Part shown: one piece after another, positions 16,158-23,417 of the stretch
Layout: every line of letters begins with the position of its first letter
How positions within the stretch are numbered: the first letter of the stretch is position 1
Assembly (NCBI GenBank): GCA_002482765.1
Contig: DLGP01000046.1
Coordinates: forward strand, 1-26,101
Length of the DNA stretch: 26,101 bases
Reading direction: 5' to 3'
Origin: Alphaproteobacteria bacterium UBA7691
GTDB taxonomy: Bacteria; Pseudomonadota; Alphaproteobacteria; Ferrovibrionales; Ferrovibrionaceae
Program-made: the position numbers and the translations under genes
Notes under the pieces: generated by a model
Databases searched by the model: none
What the model was told of the DNA's origin: nothing
Seen by the model: the letters and a program-made list of their open reading frames with translations, nothing else

Positions 16158-16700
16158 GTGAGCAACATCCTGGATGACGAGATCGGCAGATCGTCTTACC
16201 CGCGACTTGTGGGTTTGGCGTTCCTGGATCATTGCTCGCCGAAAATCCGCCGCATGTGGGAATACTGGAATGCCCTGCGCGGCGACCGGCTGATGCCGGC
16301 GCGCCAGGATATCGATCCGCTCGACATGCCGCGCGATCTGCTGTCGGGCATCCTGCTCACCGAAGTGCTGGCCGAGGAACCCTGGCTGCGTTATCGCCTG
16401 GTTGGCACCGCCCAGGCCGCCCTGCGCGGCCGCGATCCCACCGGCCAGCCGGTGCAGGGCAATTACATGGGCGCCCATCTCGGCATTCCTGGCAACGACG
16501 TGATGCTGAATTACCGCATCGTCGTGGAGAAGCGCACGCTGGTTTATACCTACAATCCGATCATCGGCGCCCGCCCCGATGGCAGTTCGATGCGCCAGAT
16601 GCCGTGGCGCGCCAGCAGTTCGCTTTTGATGCCGCTATCCAGCGACGGCGAGAATGTGGATATGGTGTTCTGCTTCAGCGATCTGGACAAGGAAGCCTGA
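16158..16700 (+). CDS. PAS_5-type (PAS-like) protein of unknown function
   Basis: The product is 180 residues and consists almost wholly of a PAS-like domain of the type common in Rhodospirillales and Rhizobiales. Key segments are HCSPKIRRMWEYWNALRGDRLMPARQDIDPLDMPRDLL, TEVLAEEPWLRYRLVGTAQ and GRDPTGQPVQGNYMG, followed by MPLSSDGENVDMVFCF. No output domain is attached and there is no signal peptide, so it is probably a cytoplasmic sensor or modulator. I prefer GTG 16158, which has GCGAGG seven bases upstream, over TTG 16155. Ligand and partner are unknown. Confidence 0.75.
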   Translation: MSNILDDEIGRSSYPRLVGLAFLDHCSPKIRRMWEYWNALRGDRLMPARQDIDPLDMPRDLLSGILLTEVLAEEPWLRYRLVGTAQAALRGRDPTGQPVQGNYMGAHLGIPGNDVMLNYRIVVEKRTLVYTYNPIIGARPDGSSMRQMPWRASSSLLMPLSSDGENVDMVFCFSDLDKEA

Positions 16701-16718
16701 AACGCCGGGCGCAATGAG

Positions 16719-17012
16719 ATGGAGTTGGTGGCGATGAACAGCCCAGAAGCGGCACAGCCCAGTGGCGTGACCGACAATACCGCCCGCAGCCAGTATGAAA
16801 TGACTGTGGCCGGCCAGACGGTGTTTGCGCGGTATCGCCGCCAGGATGACACTACGCTGATCCTGCATGTGGAAGCGCCGCCAGCCTTGCGCGGCACCGG
16901 CGCCGCCGACCGTTTCATGCAGGGCCTGATGGCGCTAGCCGCCCGGCAGGGCACCAAATTGGTGCCGGTCTGCTCCTATGCCGTGGCCTGGATAAAACGG
17001 CATCCGGGGTGA
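16719..17012 (+). CDS. Small GNAT-like protein (YjdJ-type)
   Basis: This small, at most 97-residue protein belongs to the minimal GNAT-like group. It carries VEAPPALRGTGAADRFMQGLMALAARQGTKLVPVCSYAVAWIKRHPG, where the R-x-T-G-A loop is the acetyl-CoA pyrophosphate site and PVCSYA is the family signature. ATG 16734, nine bases after GGAG, is an attractive alternative start and would remove five residues. The gene follows the PAS_5 gene after 18 bases and ends six bases from a convergent gene. The substrate is unknown. Confidence 0.78.
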   Translation: MELVAMNSPEAAQPSGVTDNTARSQYEMTVAGQTVFARYRRQDDTTLILHVEAPPALRGTGAADRFMQGLMALAARQGTKLVPVCSYAVAWIKRHPG

Positions 17013-17018
17013 AGGCGG

Positions 17019-17807
17019 TTAACTGAAACTGGGCCAGGCACCGCCGCTTTGCGCGCGATGCCATATCTGTTGGCCGGCCTGCCTTGCCGCCGCATCGGGG
17101 CGTTGTAGTCGGCGCTCGGCATCGAGGCAGATACAACCCACACTTTCGACCGGAAAAGTTTCAAAAGCCGTTTCGGCCTGGCGCAGCAGCAATAGCAATT
17201 TCTGTTTCAACAGCACCGGATCAAATGCGGTCGCCGAAGCGATTTCAAGGCCGAGGCGTTCCGGTGTCAGCACCCGCGCATTCCGCGCCACTTCCTCCAG
17301 GACCATGGTTGGATTGAAGCCGGGATCAATTCCTGGCGCGGCCCAGGCCAGGGCATCCAAATATAGGCCGCGCGCATCGGCCTCAACCACATCCATCAGA
17401 TCGCGTGGCTCGCGCCGTCCGGCCAGAGCCAGCAACTTGTTAACCGCCAGATCAACATCATGCAGGCGCCAGCCAAAAAGCCGGTCCGGCACAGTCGGAT
17501 AAAACCGCCAGACCGAATTGAGCGTCCAGTCGATGCGTGTCTCGGCGCCATCCTTGGCGATAACGGCCTGAATATGGCTCGGGCGAGAGAGTATAACTCT
17601 CACCTGATAGCCGGCCTGTCGCAGCAAAGCCATATCAGCTTCGGCATGCTGCACCACGGCGGCCTCACGATCATGAAAAATATCCAGATCACCTGAATAC
17701 CGGCCATAGGCGGCATTCAGCACGGCACCGCCGGCTGCATGGCTATCAGGGGCCCGGTTAGGCGCCGTGATGCGCAGGATGGCAAGCTGGAAGGGCGTCA
17801 GCATCAT
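17019..17807 (-). CDS. AbiEii-like nucleotidyltransferase (putative toxin of a TA-like pair)
   Basis: This 262-residue protein shows the nucleotidyltransferase features of the AbiEii/AbiGii-toxin family: GGAVL at 26-30, YGRYSGDLDIF with D40 and D42 as the metal-binding pair, D93 in RIDW, and K124 with RREPRDLMDV (R131, R135, D136), the family's K-x-x-A...RDL-x-D block. Related enzymes transfer nucleotides to tRNA or protein and act as toxins in type IV systems. Its start overlaps the end of the upstream small gene by 50 bases, so the two are probably translated together. It ends six bases from the GNAT-like gene. Toxicity is an inference; a housekeeping nucleotidyltransferase role remains possible. 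Confidence 0.75.
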   Translation of the reverse strand: MMLTPFQLAILRITAPNRAPDSHAAGGAVLNAAYGRYSGDLDIFHDREAAVVQHAEADMALLRQAGYQVRVILSRPSHIQAVIAKDGAETRIDWTLNSVWRFYPTVPDRLFGWRLHDVDLAVNKLLALAGRREPRDLMDVVEADARGLYLDALAWAAPGIDPGFNPTMVLEEVARNARVLTPERLGLEIASATAFDPVLLKQKLLLLLRQAETAFETFPVESVGCICLDAERRLQRPDAAARQAGQQIWHRAQSGGAWPSFS

Positions 17808-18105
17808 GTGCCTGCAATGCCGCGCTTAAAACCTGCGCCCGGCGCCAACCCGCCATGCCGCCATGTTTGCGCAGCCGTTCAATGGTGAGGCGCACCAGCG
17901 CCAGGGTGGGAATCTGGGCCGGTATATTCCAAAAACATTGCGCACCAAAATCCTGCTGCGCCGCCACCACCAAGCGCTGCAACTGCGCCAATTGCCGTGC
18001 CTGAGCGCGCAAGGCCGGGGCATCCGCAATCGGCACATAAAGATCAATGCGCTGCATACCTTCAGCACGGGAGTTTTGCCGGAAACGCTGCAAACGATTG
18101 CTCAT
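17758..18105 (-). CDS. Small protein preceding the nucleotidyltransferase (putative antitoxin)
   Basis: The product is 115 residues and I do not recognise a named family. Residues 17-42 (MQRIDLYVPIADAPALRAQ and onward) look like a strand followed by a helix, as in ribbon-helix-helix DNA-binding proteins. The rest is helical, with VRLTIERLRKHGGMAGWRRAQVL. It is followed, with a 50-base overlap, by an AbiEii-like gene, which is the order of an antitoxin-toxin operon. Its own promoter contains a perfect palindrome between the -35 and -10, suited to autorepression. ATG 18105 lies only 7 bases after the -10, which predicts a leaderless mRNA; ATG 18057 is an alternative start. Confidence 0.55.
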   Translation of the reverse strand: MSNRLQRFRQNSRAEGMQRIDLYVPIADAPALRAQARQLAQLQRLVVAAQQDFGAQCFWNIPAQIPTLALVRLTIERLRKHGGMAGWRRAQVLSAALQAHDADALPACHPAHHGA

Positions 18106-18112
18106 ACGGCTC

Positions 18113-18142
18113 AGTATAGCGTTTCCGGAAACAGCCTGCCAA
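18113..18142 (-). promoter_or_regulatory. Sigma70-type promoter with internal palindrome for the TA-like pair
   Basis: On the minus strand TTGGCA (18142-18137) and TATACT (18118-18113) are separated by 18 bases. The spacer contains GTTTCCGGAAAC (18132-18121), a perfect 12-bp palindrome. The -10 ends 7 bases before ATG 18105, so transcription should start at or next to the start codon. A protein bound to the palindrome would block polymerase. Confidence 0.65.
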
Positions 18143-18143
18143 C

Positions 18144-18173
18144 AAAAAAACGGCCGGGCTTGTGGCCCGGCCG
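18144..18173 (-). terminator. Rho-independent terminator of the 18197-19846 acyl-CoA synthetase gene
   Basis: CGGCCGGGC (18151-18159) pairs with GCCCGGCCG (18165-18173) over a 5-base loop and is followed on the minus strand by seven T. It lies about 24 bases after the stop codon and just upstream of the promoter of the next gene pair. Confidence 0.9.
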
Positions 18174-18196
18174 CTGTGTCGTGGCTTTATAACAAA

Positions 18197-19846
18197 TCAC
18201 GCCCCCGGTGTCGGCAGCTTGTGATCCTTGAACTGCTCGCGCAGTTTGGTCTTGAGCAGCTTGCCGGTGGCGGTGTGCGGCAATTCGGTGACAAACACCA
18301 CATCATCCGGCATCCACCATTTGGCAATCTTGCTTTCCAGGAAGCCGAGCAATTCATCCTTGCTCACCTCCTGGCCCGGCTTCTTGATCACCAGCAGCAG
18401 CGGGCGTTCCTGCCATTTGGCATGGAACACGCCGATCACCGCCGCTTCCTGCACTGCCGGATGGCCCACGGCGGCATTTTCAAGATCAATGGAGGAAATC
18501 CATTCGCCGCCAGATTTGATCACATCCTTGGCGCGGTCGGTGATCTGCATATAGCCATCGCCATCCAGCGTCGCCACGTCGCCAGTGGTGAAATAGCCGT
18601 CAGCATCAAGCACACTGCCGCCTTCGCTCTTGAAATAACCCGCAGTGATCCACGGGCCGCGCACCTTCACATTGCCGAAGGCAACGCCATCGCGCGGCAA
18701 TTCACGGCCTTCGTCATCGGTGATCTTGATATCAACACCATAGACCGTGCGGCCCTGCTTGGACTGCACATCGACGCGCTTGTCGACCGGCAGGTCGGCA
18801 TGTTTCTTCAGCAGGTTGCCGGTGGTGCCGAGCGGCGACATCTCGGTCATGCCCCAGGCATGGATGACAAAGCAACTGAACTGCTTGGCGAAACGCTCGA
18901 TCATGGCGCGCGGCGCCGCCGAGCCGCCGATGACGCAGCGCTCCAGCTTGATATCCGCCTTGGTATCCAGAGCCGGATTGGCATCGACATACTGGAAGAA
19001 GGCCAGCCAGACCGTCGGCACGCCGAGCGAGAAATTGCACTTCTCGTCGCGCAGCAATTCATAGACGCTTTTGCCGTCCAGCGCCGGGCCGGGGAAAACC
19101 AGCTTGGCGCCGCACATCGCCGCGCCATAGGGCACGCCCCAGGCATTGGCGTGGAACAGCGGCACAATCACCAGGGCGCTGTCGCCCGAGCCGAGATTGA
19201 GGCCGTCGCGCTGGCATACGGCATAGGAATGCAGCACGGTGGAGCGGTGCGAATAGAGCACACCCTTCGGGTTGCCGGTGGTGCCCGACGTGTAGCAAAG
19301 CGACGAAGCGGTGCGCTCGTCGAATTCCGGCCAGGCATAATCAGCGCTCTCGGCGCCGATCAGTTCCTCGTAGCAGATCAGGTTTGGGATGCTGCTTTCC
19401 TTGGGCATATGCGCCCGGTCGGTCAGCAGCACAAAGCCTTTCACGGTCTTGAGCTGGCCGGCGAGCTTTTCCACCAGCGGCAGGAAGGTCAGGTCAAAGA
19501 ACAGGTAGCTGTCTTCGGCATGGTTGACGATATAGTCGATCTGCTCCGGGAACAGGCGCGGATTGACGGTGTGTAGCACCGCGCCCATGCCGGACACGCC
19601 GTAATAGAGTTCAAAATGGCGATAGGTGTTCCACGCCAGGGTGCCGATGCGGTCGCCGAGCTTGACGCCGAGCCGGGTCAGCGCATTGGCGAGCTGCTTC
19701 GAGCGGTTGGCCAGGTCGCGGTAGGTGTAGCGGTGGATCGGCCCTTCGACACTGCGACTGACGATCTCGGTTTTGCCATGGTACAGCGCCGCGAACTCAA
19801 TCAGCGACGAAATCAGCAGAGGACGATCCTGCATCAAACCAAGCAT
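18197..19846 (-). CDS. AMP-forming acyl-CoA synthetase (medium/long-chain or DmdB-like)
   Basis: This 549-residue ANL-superfamily ligase has YTSGTTGNPKG at 185-195 and the adenylate-pocket motif HAWGMTEMSPLGT. It also has YFTTGDVATLDGDGYMQITDRAKDVIKSGGEWISS with the hinge, and the catalytic Lys region near the end (HTATGKLLKTKLREQF). The SGGEWISSIDLEN form is shared by fatty-acyl-CoA synthetases and methylthiopropionyl-CoA ligases, so the substrate is open. The start is ATG 19846 because GGGAG lies about eight bases upstream; the frame stays open to 20098 but that extension has no family similarity. It is a stand-alone gene with its own terminator, unlike the ligase inside the liv operon. Confidence 0.88.
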   Translation of the reverse strand: MLGLMQDRPLLISSLIEFAALYHGKTEIVSRSVEGPIHRYTYRDLANRSKQLANALTRLGVKLGDRIGTLAWNTYRHFELYYGVSGMGAVLHTVNPRLFPEQIDYIVNHAEDSYLFFDLTFLPLVEKLAGQLKTVKGFVLLTDRAHMPKESSIPNLICYEELIGAESADYAWPEFDERTASSLCYTSGTTGNPKGVLYSHRSTVLHSYAVCQRDGLNLGSGDSALVIVPLFHANAWGVPYGAAMCGAKLVFPGPALDGKSVYELLRDEKCNFSLGVPTVWLAFFQYVDANPALDTKADIKLERCVIGGSAAPRAMIERFAKQFSCFVIHAWGMTEMSPLGTTGNLLKKHADLPVDKRVDVQSKQGRTVYGVDIKITDDEGRELPRDGVAFGNVKVRGPWITAGYFKSEGGSVLDADGYFTTGDVATLDGDGYMQITDRAKDVIKSGGEWISSIDLENAAVGHPAVQEAAVIGVFHAKWQERPLLLVIKKPGQEVSKDELLGFLESKIAKWWMPDDVVFVTELPHTATGKLLKTKLREQFKDHKLPTPGA

Positions 19847-20272
19847 GCGTTTTCTCCCAGAAACCGACTGATATTGAATGGTGGCGCAGTGTATGGTTCG
19901 GCCCGGCCAACCGCAACTATCGCGCGCCTTTTTGCCCGGGGCAGTCTGACGCAGGGCGGCTGCCCCAACCCTAGCGAGACTTGCAAACCATAAGACGAGT
20001 CGAAGCGGCCGGTTGTTTCCCGGCGACCGGCAATAGCTCACTGCATACAATAAAGGCCGATTTGGCGTGATTTGACTTAATTTTTTGCAGCGCCGCAAAC
20101 CTGATCCCGGCCATTTCTGCCCATTAATTATACATGTTGACTAGTTCTTTACAGGACCGTGACTTTCGCGCCACAGGTTTCGGCGCAGTCCCATACAACT
20201 CAACGCAAGTATTTGTTATGTGAAACGGAATTTGCTTATCTCGGCCCGGGAAAAGTTATTGGAGGTCTCCTT
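19847..20272. other. Divergent intergenic region (426 bp) between acyl-CoA synthetase and porin genes
   Basis: I see no gene here. The region must hold the promoters of two divergent genes, but no well-spaced -35/-10 pair stands out. An inverted repeat GGGGCAG (19938-19944) and CTGCCCC (19960-19966) lies in the presumed leader on the synthetase side without a T run. The porin side has an AT-rich stretch around 20070-20135. Confidence 0.5.
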
Positions 20273-21046
20273 ATGAAGACGAAGTTTCTTGGCGCCGTGC
20301 TCGCCGCCGCCTTGCTTGCCGGTCCGGCCCTGGCGCAGGAAAAGCCGAACGACAAGCTGACATTCACTGCGAATGTCACGGGTGTGTCGGAATATTCCTT
20401 CCGTGGCATCAGCCAGACGGACAACAACCCGGCACTCCAGGGCAGCCTGGAAGCCGCCATCACCATCACCCCGCTGGTCACTGGCTATATCAGCCTGTGG
20501 GGCAGCAACGTGCATTTTGTGCCGGAAGTTGTCACTGGTGGCGCTTCGGCTGAACTCGACTTCACCATCGGTTTCCGTGGTGCTGTCGACAGCTTCGGCT
20601 GGGATGTGAAGTACATCTACTACGCCTATCCGGGTGCCGGTGCGGCTCTGAACTATGATTTCCAGGAAGTCGCTGCTGCGGTCAATTATGACTTCGGCTT
20701 TGTGATCCCCACCCTGGGCATCAACCACACCAACCAGTTCTTCGGCGATAGCGGCAAGGCCACCTACGTTTATGGTGGCGTGAAGGTGCCGATCCCGTTC
20801 ACCGAATTCAGCCCGCGCGTGGTTGCCAATATCGGTCGTCAGAAGGTTGAAGCCAACGCCACCTATGGCGTGCCGGACTACACCGACTGGAATGTCGGCC
20901 TGTATGCCACCTTCTTCGGCGCGCTGGATGTGGGCATCCAGTATGTCGACACCAACATCAAGTCGGGCCAGTGCGTTAACGCCACGCTGGACGATCTCTG
21001 CGATGCTCGCGTGATCGGCTCGATCGGCTACACCCTGACCTTCTAA
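20273..21046 (+). CDS. TorF-family putative outer-membrane porin
   Basis: This 257-residue outer-membrane protein has a clear signal peptide (MKTKFLGAVLAAALLAGPALA, cleavage before QE). It then shows the family signature NVTGVSEYSFRGISQTDNNPALQGSLEA. The rest alternates in a beta-strand pattern with many aromatic residues and ends in GSIGYTLTF with a C-terminal Phe, as expected for a BAM-inserted barrel. ATG 20273 is chosen because GGAGGT stands just upstream and the signal peptide begins there; the open frame from 20159 is leader. The gene is followed by a good terminator, so it is probably monocistronic. The substrate is unknown. Confidence 0.88.
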   Translation: MKTKFLGAVLAAALLAGPALAQEKPNDKLTFTANVTGVSEYSFRGISQTDNNPALQGSLEAAITITPLVTGYISLWGSNVHFVPEVVTGGASAELDFTIGFRGAVDSFGWDVKYIYYAYPGAGAALNYDFQEVAAAVNYDFGFVIPTLGINHTNQFFGDSGKATYVYGGVKVPIPFTEFSPRVVANIGRQKVEANATYGVPDYTDWNVGLYATFFGALDVGIQYVDTNIKSGQCVNATLDDLCDARVIGSIGYTLTF

Positions 21047-21083
21047 GTCAGACAGTTCTTCAGCCTCACCGGGCTGGTTTCGG

Positions 21084-21120
21084 AAGCCGCCGTTTCCTCT
21101 GGGAGCGGCGGTTTCTTTTT
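21084..21120 (+). terminator. Rho-independent terminator of the porin gene
   Basis: CCGCCG (21087-21092) pairs with CGGCGG (21106-21111), with extra TTTCC/GGA pairing possible inside. It is followed by TTTCTTTTT. It lies about 40 bases after the porin stop. Confidence 0.85.
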
Positions 21121-21131
21121 GTGCCGAGCCA

Positions 21132-21716
21132 TCAGCCGAGATAGCGCCCGATGCCGCCATGGCCATCGGGCTTGAGCGGCGCCAGCCGGCGTTGTGCCTG
21201 GCCATCAACACCACCCAGGGCATAAACCTTGAGGCCATGGCGCCGCGCCAGCCGCAGCAAAGCGGCAAAACGCAGCATTCCAAGGCCCGGAGCACCGGGA
21301 TGGCTGGCCGTGGCAAAAACCGGTGAAATGAATACCGCTCGGGCGCCGACACGCCAGGCCGCAACGATGGCGGCAGCACCATGCGCCGCTGCCGTATCCG
21401 GGCGCCACAGCGCACGGCGCAAAAGGTTTTCTGGCAGATGCAGCCCATCCGCCCCCAAGCGCCGCGCCATCGCGCCATCGCCGGCCAGCAACAGGTAGAG
21501 ACCGCGTTGCCGCGCCAACTGCACCATGGCCTGCGCCAAAGCCTCGCGCCCGGCACTGCGATAATGCCGCAAAACCACACCGCTGCCTGCCGGCAGGCGC
21601 TGCATCGCCGCCAAGGGCTCGGCCAGCCGCTCGGCGTCGGTGAACAGGAACGCTGTCGGCTGCCGGCAAGGCTTTCGCTGCTGCCTGGGTCTTGTTAGCG
21701 TGCGGCGTCGTTTCAT
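21132..21716 (-). CDS. ThiE/TenI-like TIM-barrel protein, diverged
   Basis: This 194-residue protein has the thiamine-phosphate synthase/TenI fold: FLFTDAERLAEPL at the start, LLLAGDGAMARRLGADGLHLPE, GARAVFISPVFATASHPGAPGLG and VYALGGVDGQAQRRL. The usual pyrophosphate-binding stretch after GADG-x-HL (G-Q-E/D-D) is replaced by PEN, and the common S-x-H/T-x-x-E segment is not evident. It may therefore not make thiamine phosphate. Its start is only 14 bases from the divergent YggS start, and residues 1-18 are basic and low-complexity, so the true start could be a little further in. Confidence 0.72.
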   Translation of the reverse strand: MKRRRTLTRPRQQRKPCRQPTAFLFTDAERLAEPLAAMQRLPAGSGVVLRHYRSAGREALAQAMVQLARQRGLYLLLAGDGAMARRLGADGLHLPENLLRRALWRPDTAAAHGAAAIVAAWRVGARAVFISPVFATASHPGAPGLGMLRFAALLRLARRHGLKVYALGGVDGQAQRRLAPLKPDGHGGIGRYLG

Positions 21717-21730
21717 TACCGGATCATGCC

Positions 21731-22390
21731 ATGTCCGCCGCCAGCCCTGCCAGCATAGCCGACGCCATCCAGACCATTCGCGCCGACCTGCCGGCCAGCA
21801 CCACGCTGATCGCCGTGGCGAAAACCTTTCCGGCCAGCGCCGTGGCCGAAGCTTTGGCCGCCGGGCAACGTCATTTCGGCGAAAACCGTGTGCAGGAAGG
21901 CATGGAGAAATACCCAGCCCTGCGGGCGGCGCATCCCGATCTGGTGCTGCATCTGATCGGCCCGCTGCAAACCAACAAGGTGAAACAGGCGGTGGCGCAT
22001 TTTGACGTGATCCACACGCTCGACCGGCCCAAACTGGCCGAGGAACTGGCGCGGGAATTTGAGAAAGCCGGCCGCCGCCTGCCCTGCTTCATCCAGGTGA
22101 ATACCGGCGAGGAACCGCAGAAGGCCGGTGTGGCGCCGCTGGAGGCCGATGCCTTCATCCACGATTGCCGCGAGCGGCTTGGCCTGCCGGTGCTGGGCCT
22201 GATGTGCATTCCGCCGGCCGAGGAAGAACCGGCGCCGCATTTTGCCCTGCTGCGCCGCATCGCCCAACGTAACGGCCTGGAGCAGCTCAGCATGGGCATG
22301 AGCGGCGATTACAGCATCGCGGTGCAATTCGGCGCCACCCATGTGCGAGTGGGCAGCGCAATTTTCGGTGGGCGGACTTATCCGGCATGA
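21731..22390 (+). CDS. YggS/PLPBP-family pyridoxal-phosphate protein
   Basis: This 219-residue single-domain alanine-racemase-fold protein binds PLP and maintains B6 vitamer and amino-acid balance; it is not known to catalyse a reaction. The Schiff-base Lys is K31 in LIAVAKTF. Other signatures are HFGENRVQEGMEKY, LIGPLQTNK, FIQVNTGEEPQKAG, GLMCIPP, and the phosphate-binding LSMGMSGDYSIAVQFGATHVRVGSAIFGGR. ATG 21731 is chosen as the first Met before the conserved helix; the frame remains open a short way upstream. It is divergent from the ThiE-like gene. Confidence 0.92.
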   Translation: MSAASPASIADAIQTIRADLPASTTLIAVAKTFPASAVAEALAAGQRHFGENRVQEGMEKYPALRAAHPDLVLHLIGPLQTNKVKQAVAHFDVIHTLDRPKLAEELAREFEKAGRRLPCFIQVNTGEEPQKAGVAPLEADAFIHDCRERLGLPVLGLMCIPPAEEEPAPHFALLRRIAQRNGLEQLSMGMSGDYSIAVQFGATHVRVGSAIFGGRTYPA

Positions 22391-22469
22391 ATTCACTTAA
22401 TACGGCAAAAGGTTGATTTTTATACAATCGAAAACTACACTCTCTCAAAATTCTATCGGTGAGAGAGAT

Positions 22470-23102
22470 ATGTTCCGCATATTCGGCATTTTCCTGTTCG
22501 CTTGCATTCTAAGCGCCTGCGCCACCCCAAATATCAATAGCTCTTACACACCTAACGCAGCGAATGACCAAGGCGTGGTTTTCGGCTCGATCTCTTACAC
22601 CGGCACTTACGCCGTATATCGTATCCATTACCGGCCGCTCGGCAGCGATACATCAAGCTTCTTTGAATTTGGCAGTCTCTCCGGCATGGGCGTGATGATG
22701 CGCAATGACATCCATGTGCCCGGGCTGCGCGGTGATCTTTTCGCCGCCGCTTTGCCGGCAGGCGAATATGAAGTGGCCGGATGGCAATCCCGTTCCGGCT
22801 ACATAAGCCTCTATCCGACAGAGCCTTTCAGCATCCGTTTCAAGGTTCGCGCTGGCGAAGCAGTCTATCTGGGAGCATTCCACTTCGTCACCAAGAGACG
22901 GATGGCCCTTAACCCCACTGTGCTACAACTGAATTACATGGACGAGAAGCCGCGCGACTTCGGTATACTGCTCGAAAAATACCCGCAATTCGCCAAAGTG
23001 CCGGTGACCAGCGGGATTCCGACCGGCGGCCGATACGAGGATATTGGCGGCGCCAGTCATCTGTTCATCAGCACAATATTCTATCAGCCGGCGGTGAGAT
23101 AA
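22470..23102 (+). CDS. Predicted lipoprotein of unknown function
   Basis: This 210-residue protein has a lipoprotein signal (MFRIFGIFLFACILSACATP) with Cys in the LSAC lipobox. Asn at +5 and no Asp at +2 suggest outer-membrane sorting. The mature part contains VVFGSISYTGTYAVYRIHYRPLG, LPAGEYEVAGWQSRSG and VRAGEAVYLGAFHF, a beta-sandwich pattern. The segment with GEYEV and AGE-x-x-YLG resembles small carbohydrate-binding-like or DUF2846-type lipoproteins, but I cannot name a family with confidence. ATG 22470 follows a GAGAGAG purine run. It stands alone, convergent with the next gene. Confidence 0.75.
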   Translation: MFRIFGIFLFACILSACATPNINSSYTPNAANDQGVVFGSISYTGTYAVYRIHYRPLGSDTSSFFEFGSLSGMGVMMRNDIHVPGLRGDLFAAALPAGEYEVAGWQSRSGYISLYPTEPFSIRFKVRAGEAVYLGAFHFVTKRRMALNPTVLQLNYMDEKPRDFGILLEKYPQFAKVPVTSGIPTGGRYEDIGGASHLFISTIFYQPAVR

Positions 23103-23112
23103 CCCCGAAGGA

Positions 23113-23376
23113 CTATTTCTTCGTGCCGCCGGTGGTGAGCGCCACCTTGTCGCCGGTGATGGTGAAGGTGACCTGGCCGTCCTTGGTCTTGTAGGTCCAT
23201 TGCTCGATCGGCCCGAGCTTGCCGATTTCGGTTGGGCGGCCGAGGGCCTTTTCAAGCTCGGTCTTGGTGCCGGCCTTCTCCGCCTTCTTGATCACTTCTT
23301 CGCTGCTATCGGGACCACAGGCGACTAGGGCCAGCGGCAGCATGAGCAGAAGGGCGTAGCGGGCAAGGCGGATCAT
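23113..23376 (-). CDS. Small predicted lipoprotein
   Basis: This 87-residue protein begins with a lipoprotein signal (MIRLARYALLLMLPLALVAC), with Cys20 in LVAC. The mature part is a short charged helix (EEVIKKAEKAGTKTELEKALGRPTEIGKLG) followed by strands (EQWTYKTKDGQVTFTITGDKVAL). This resembles a minimal SmpA/OmlA-like beta-alpha unit, but the match is not strong. GGAG precedes ATG 23376. Confidence 0.72.
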   Translation of the reverse strand: MIRLARYALLLMLPLALVACGPDSSEEVIKKAEKAGTKTELEKALGRPTEIGKLGPIEQWTYKTKDGQVTFTITGDKVALTTGGTKK

Positions 23377-23417
23377 GGCGGTTTCTCCGTGATTGGTTCG
23401 CCGCCAGTAAACACCGC

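Noticed and set aside
19847..20098. N-terminal extension of the acyl-CoA synthetase to 20098
   Set aside because: The extra 84 residues have no family similarity, and GGGAG lies just before ATG 19846.
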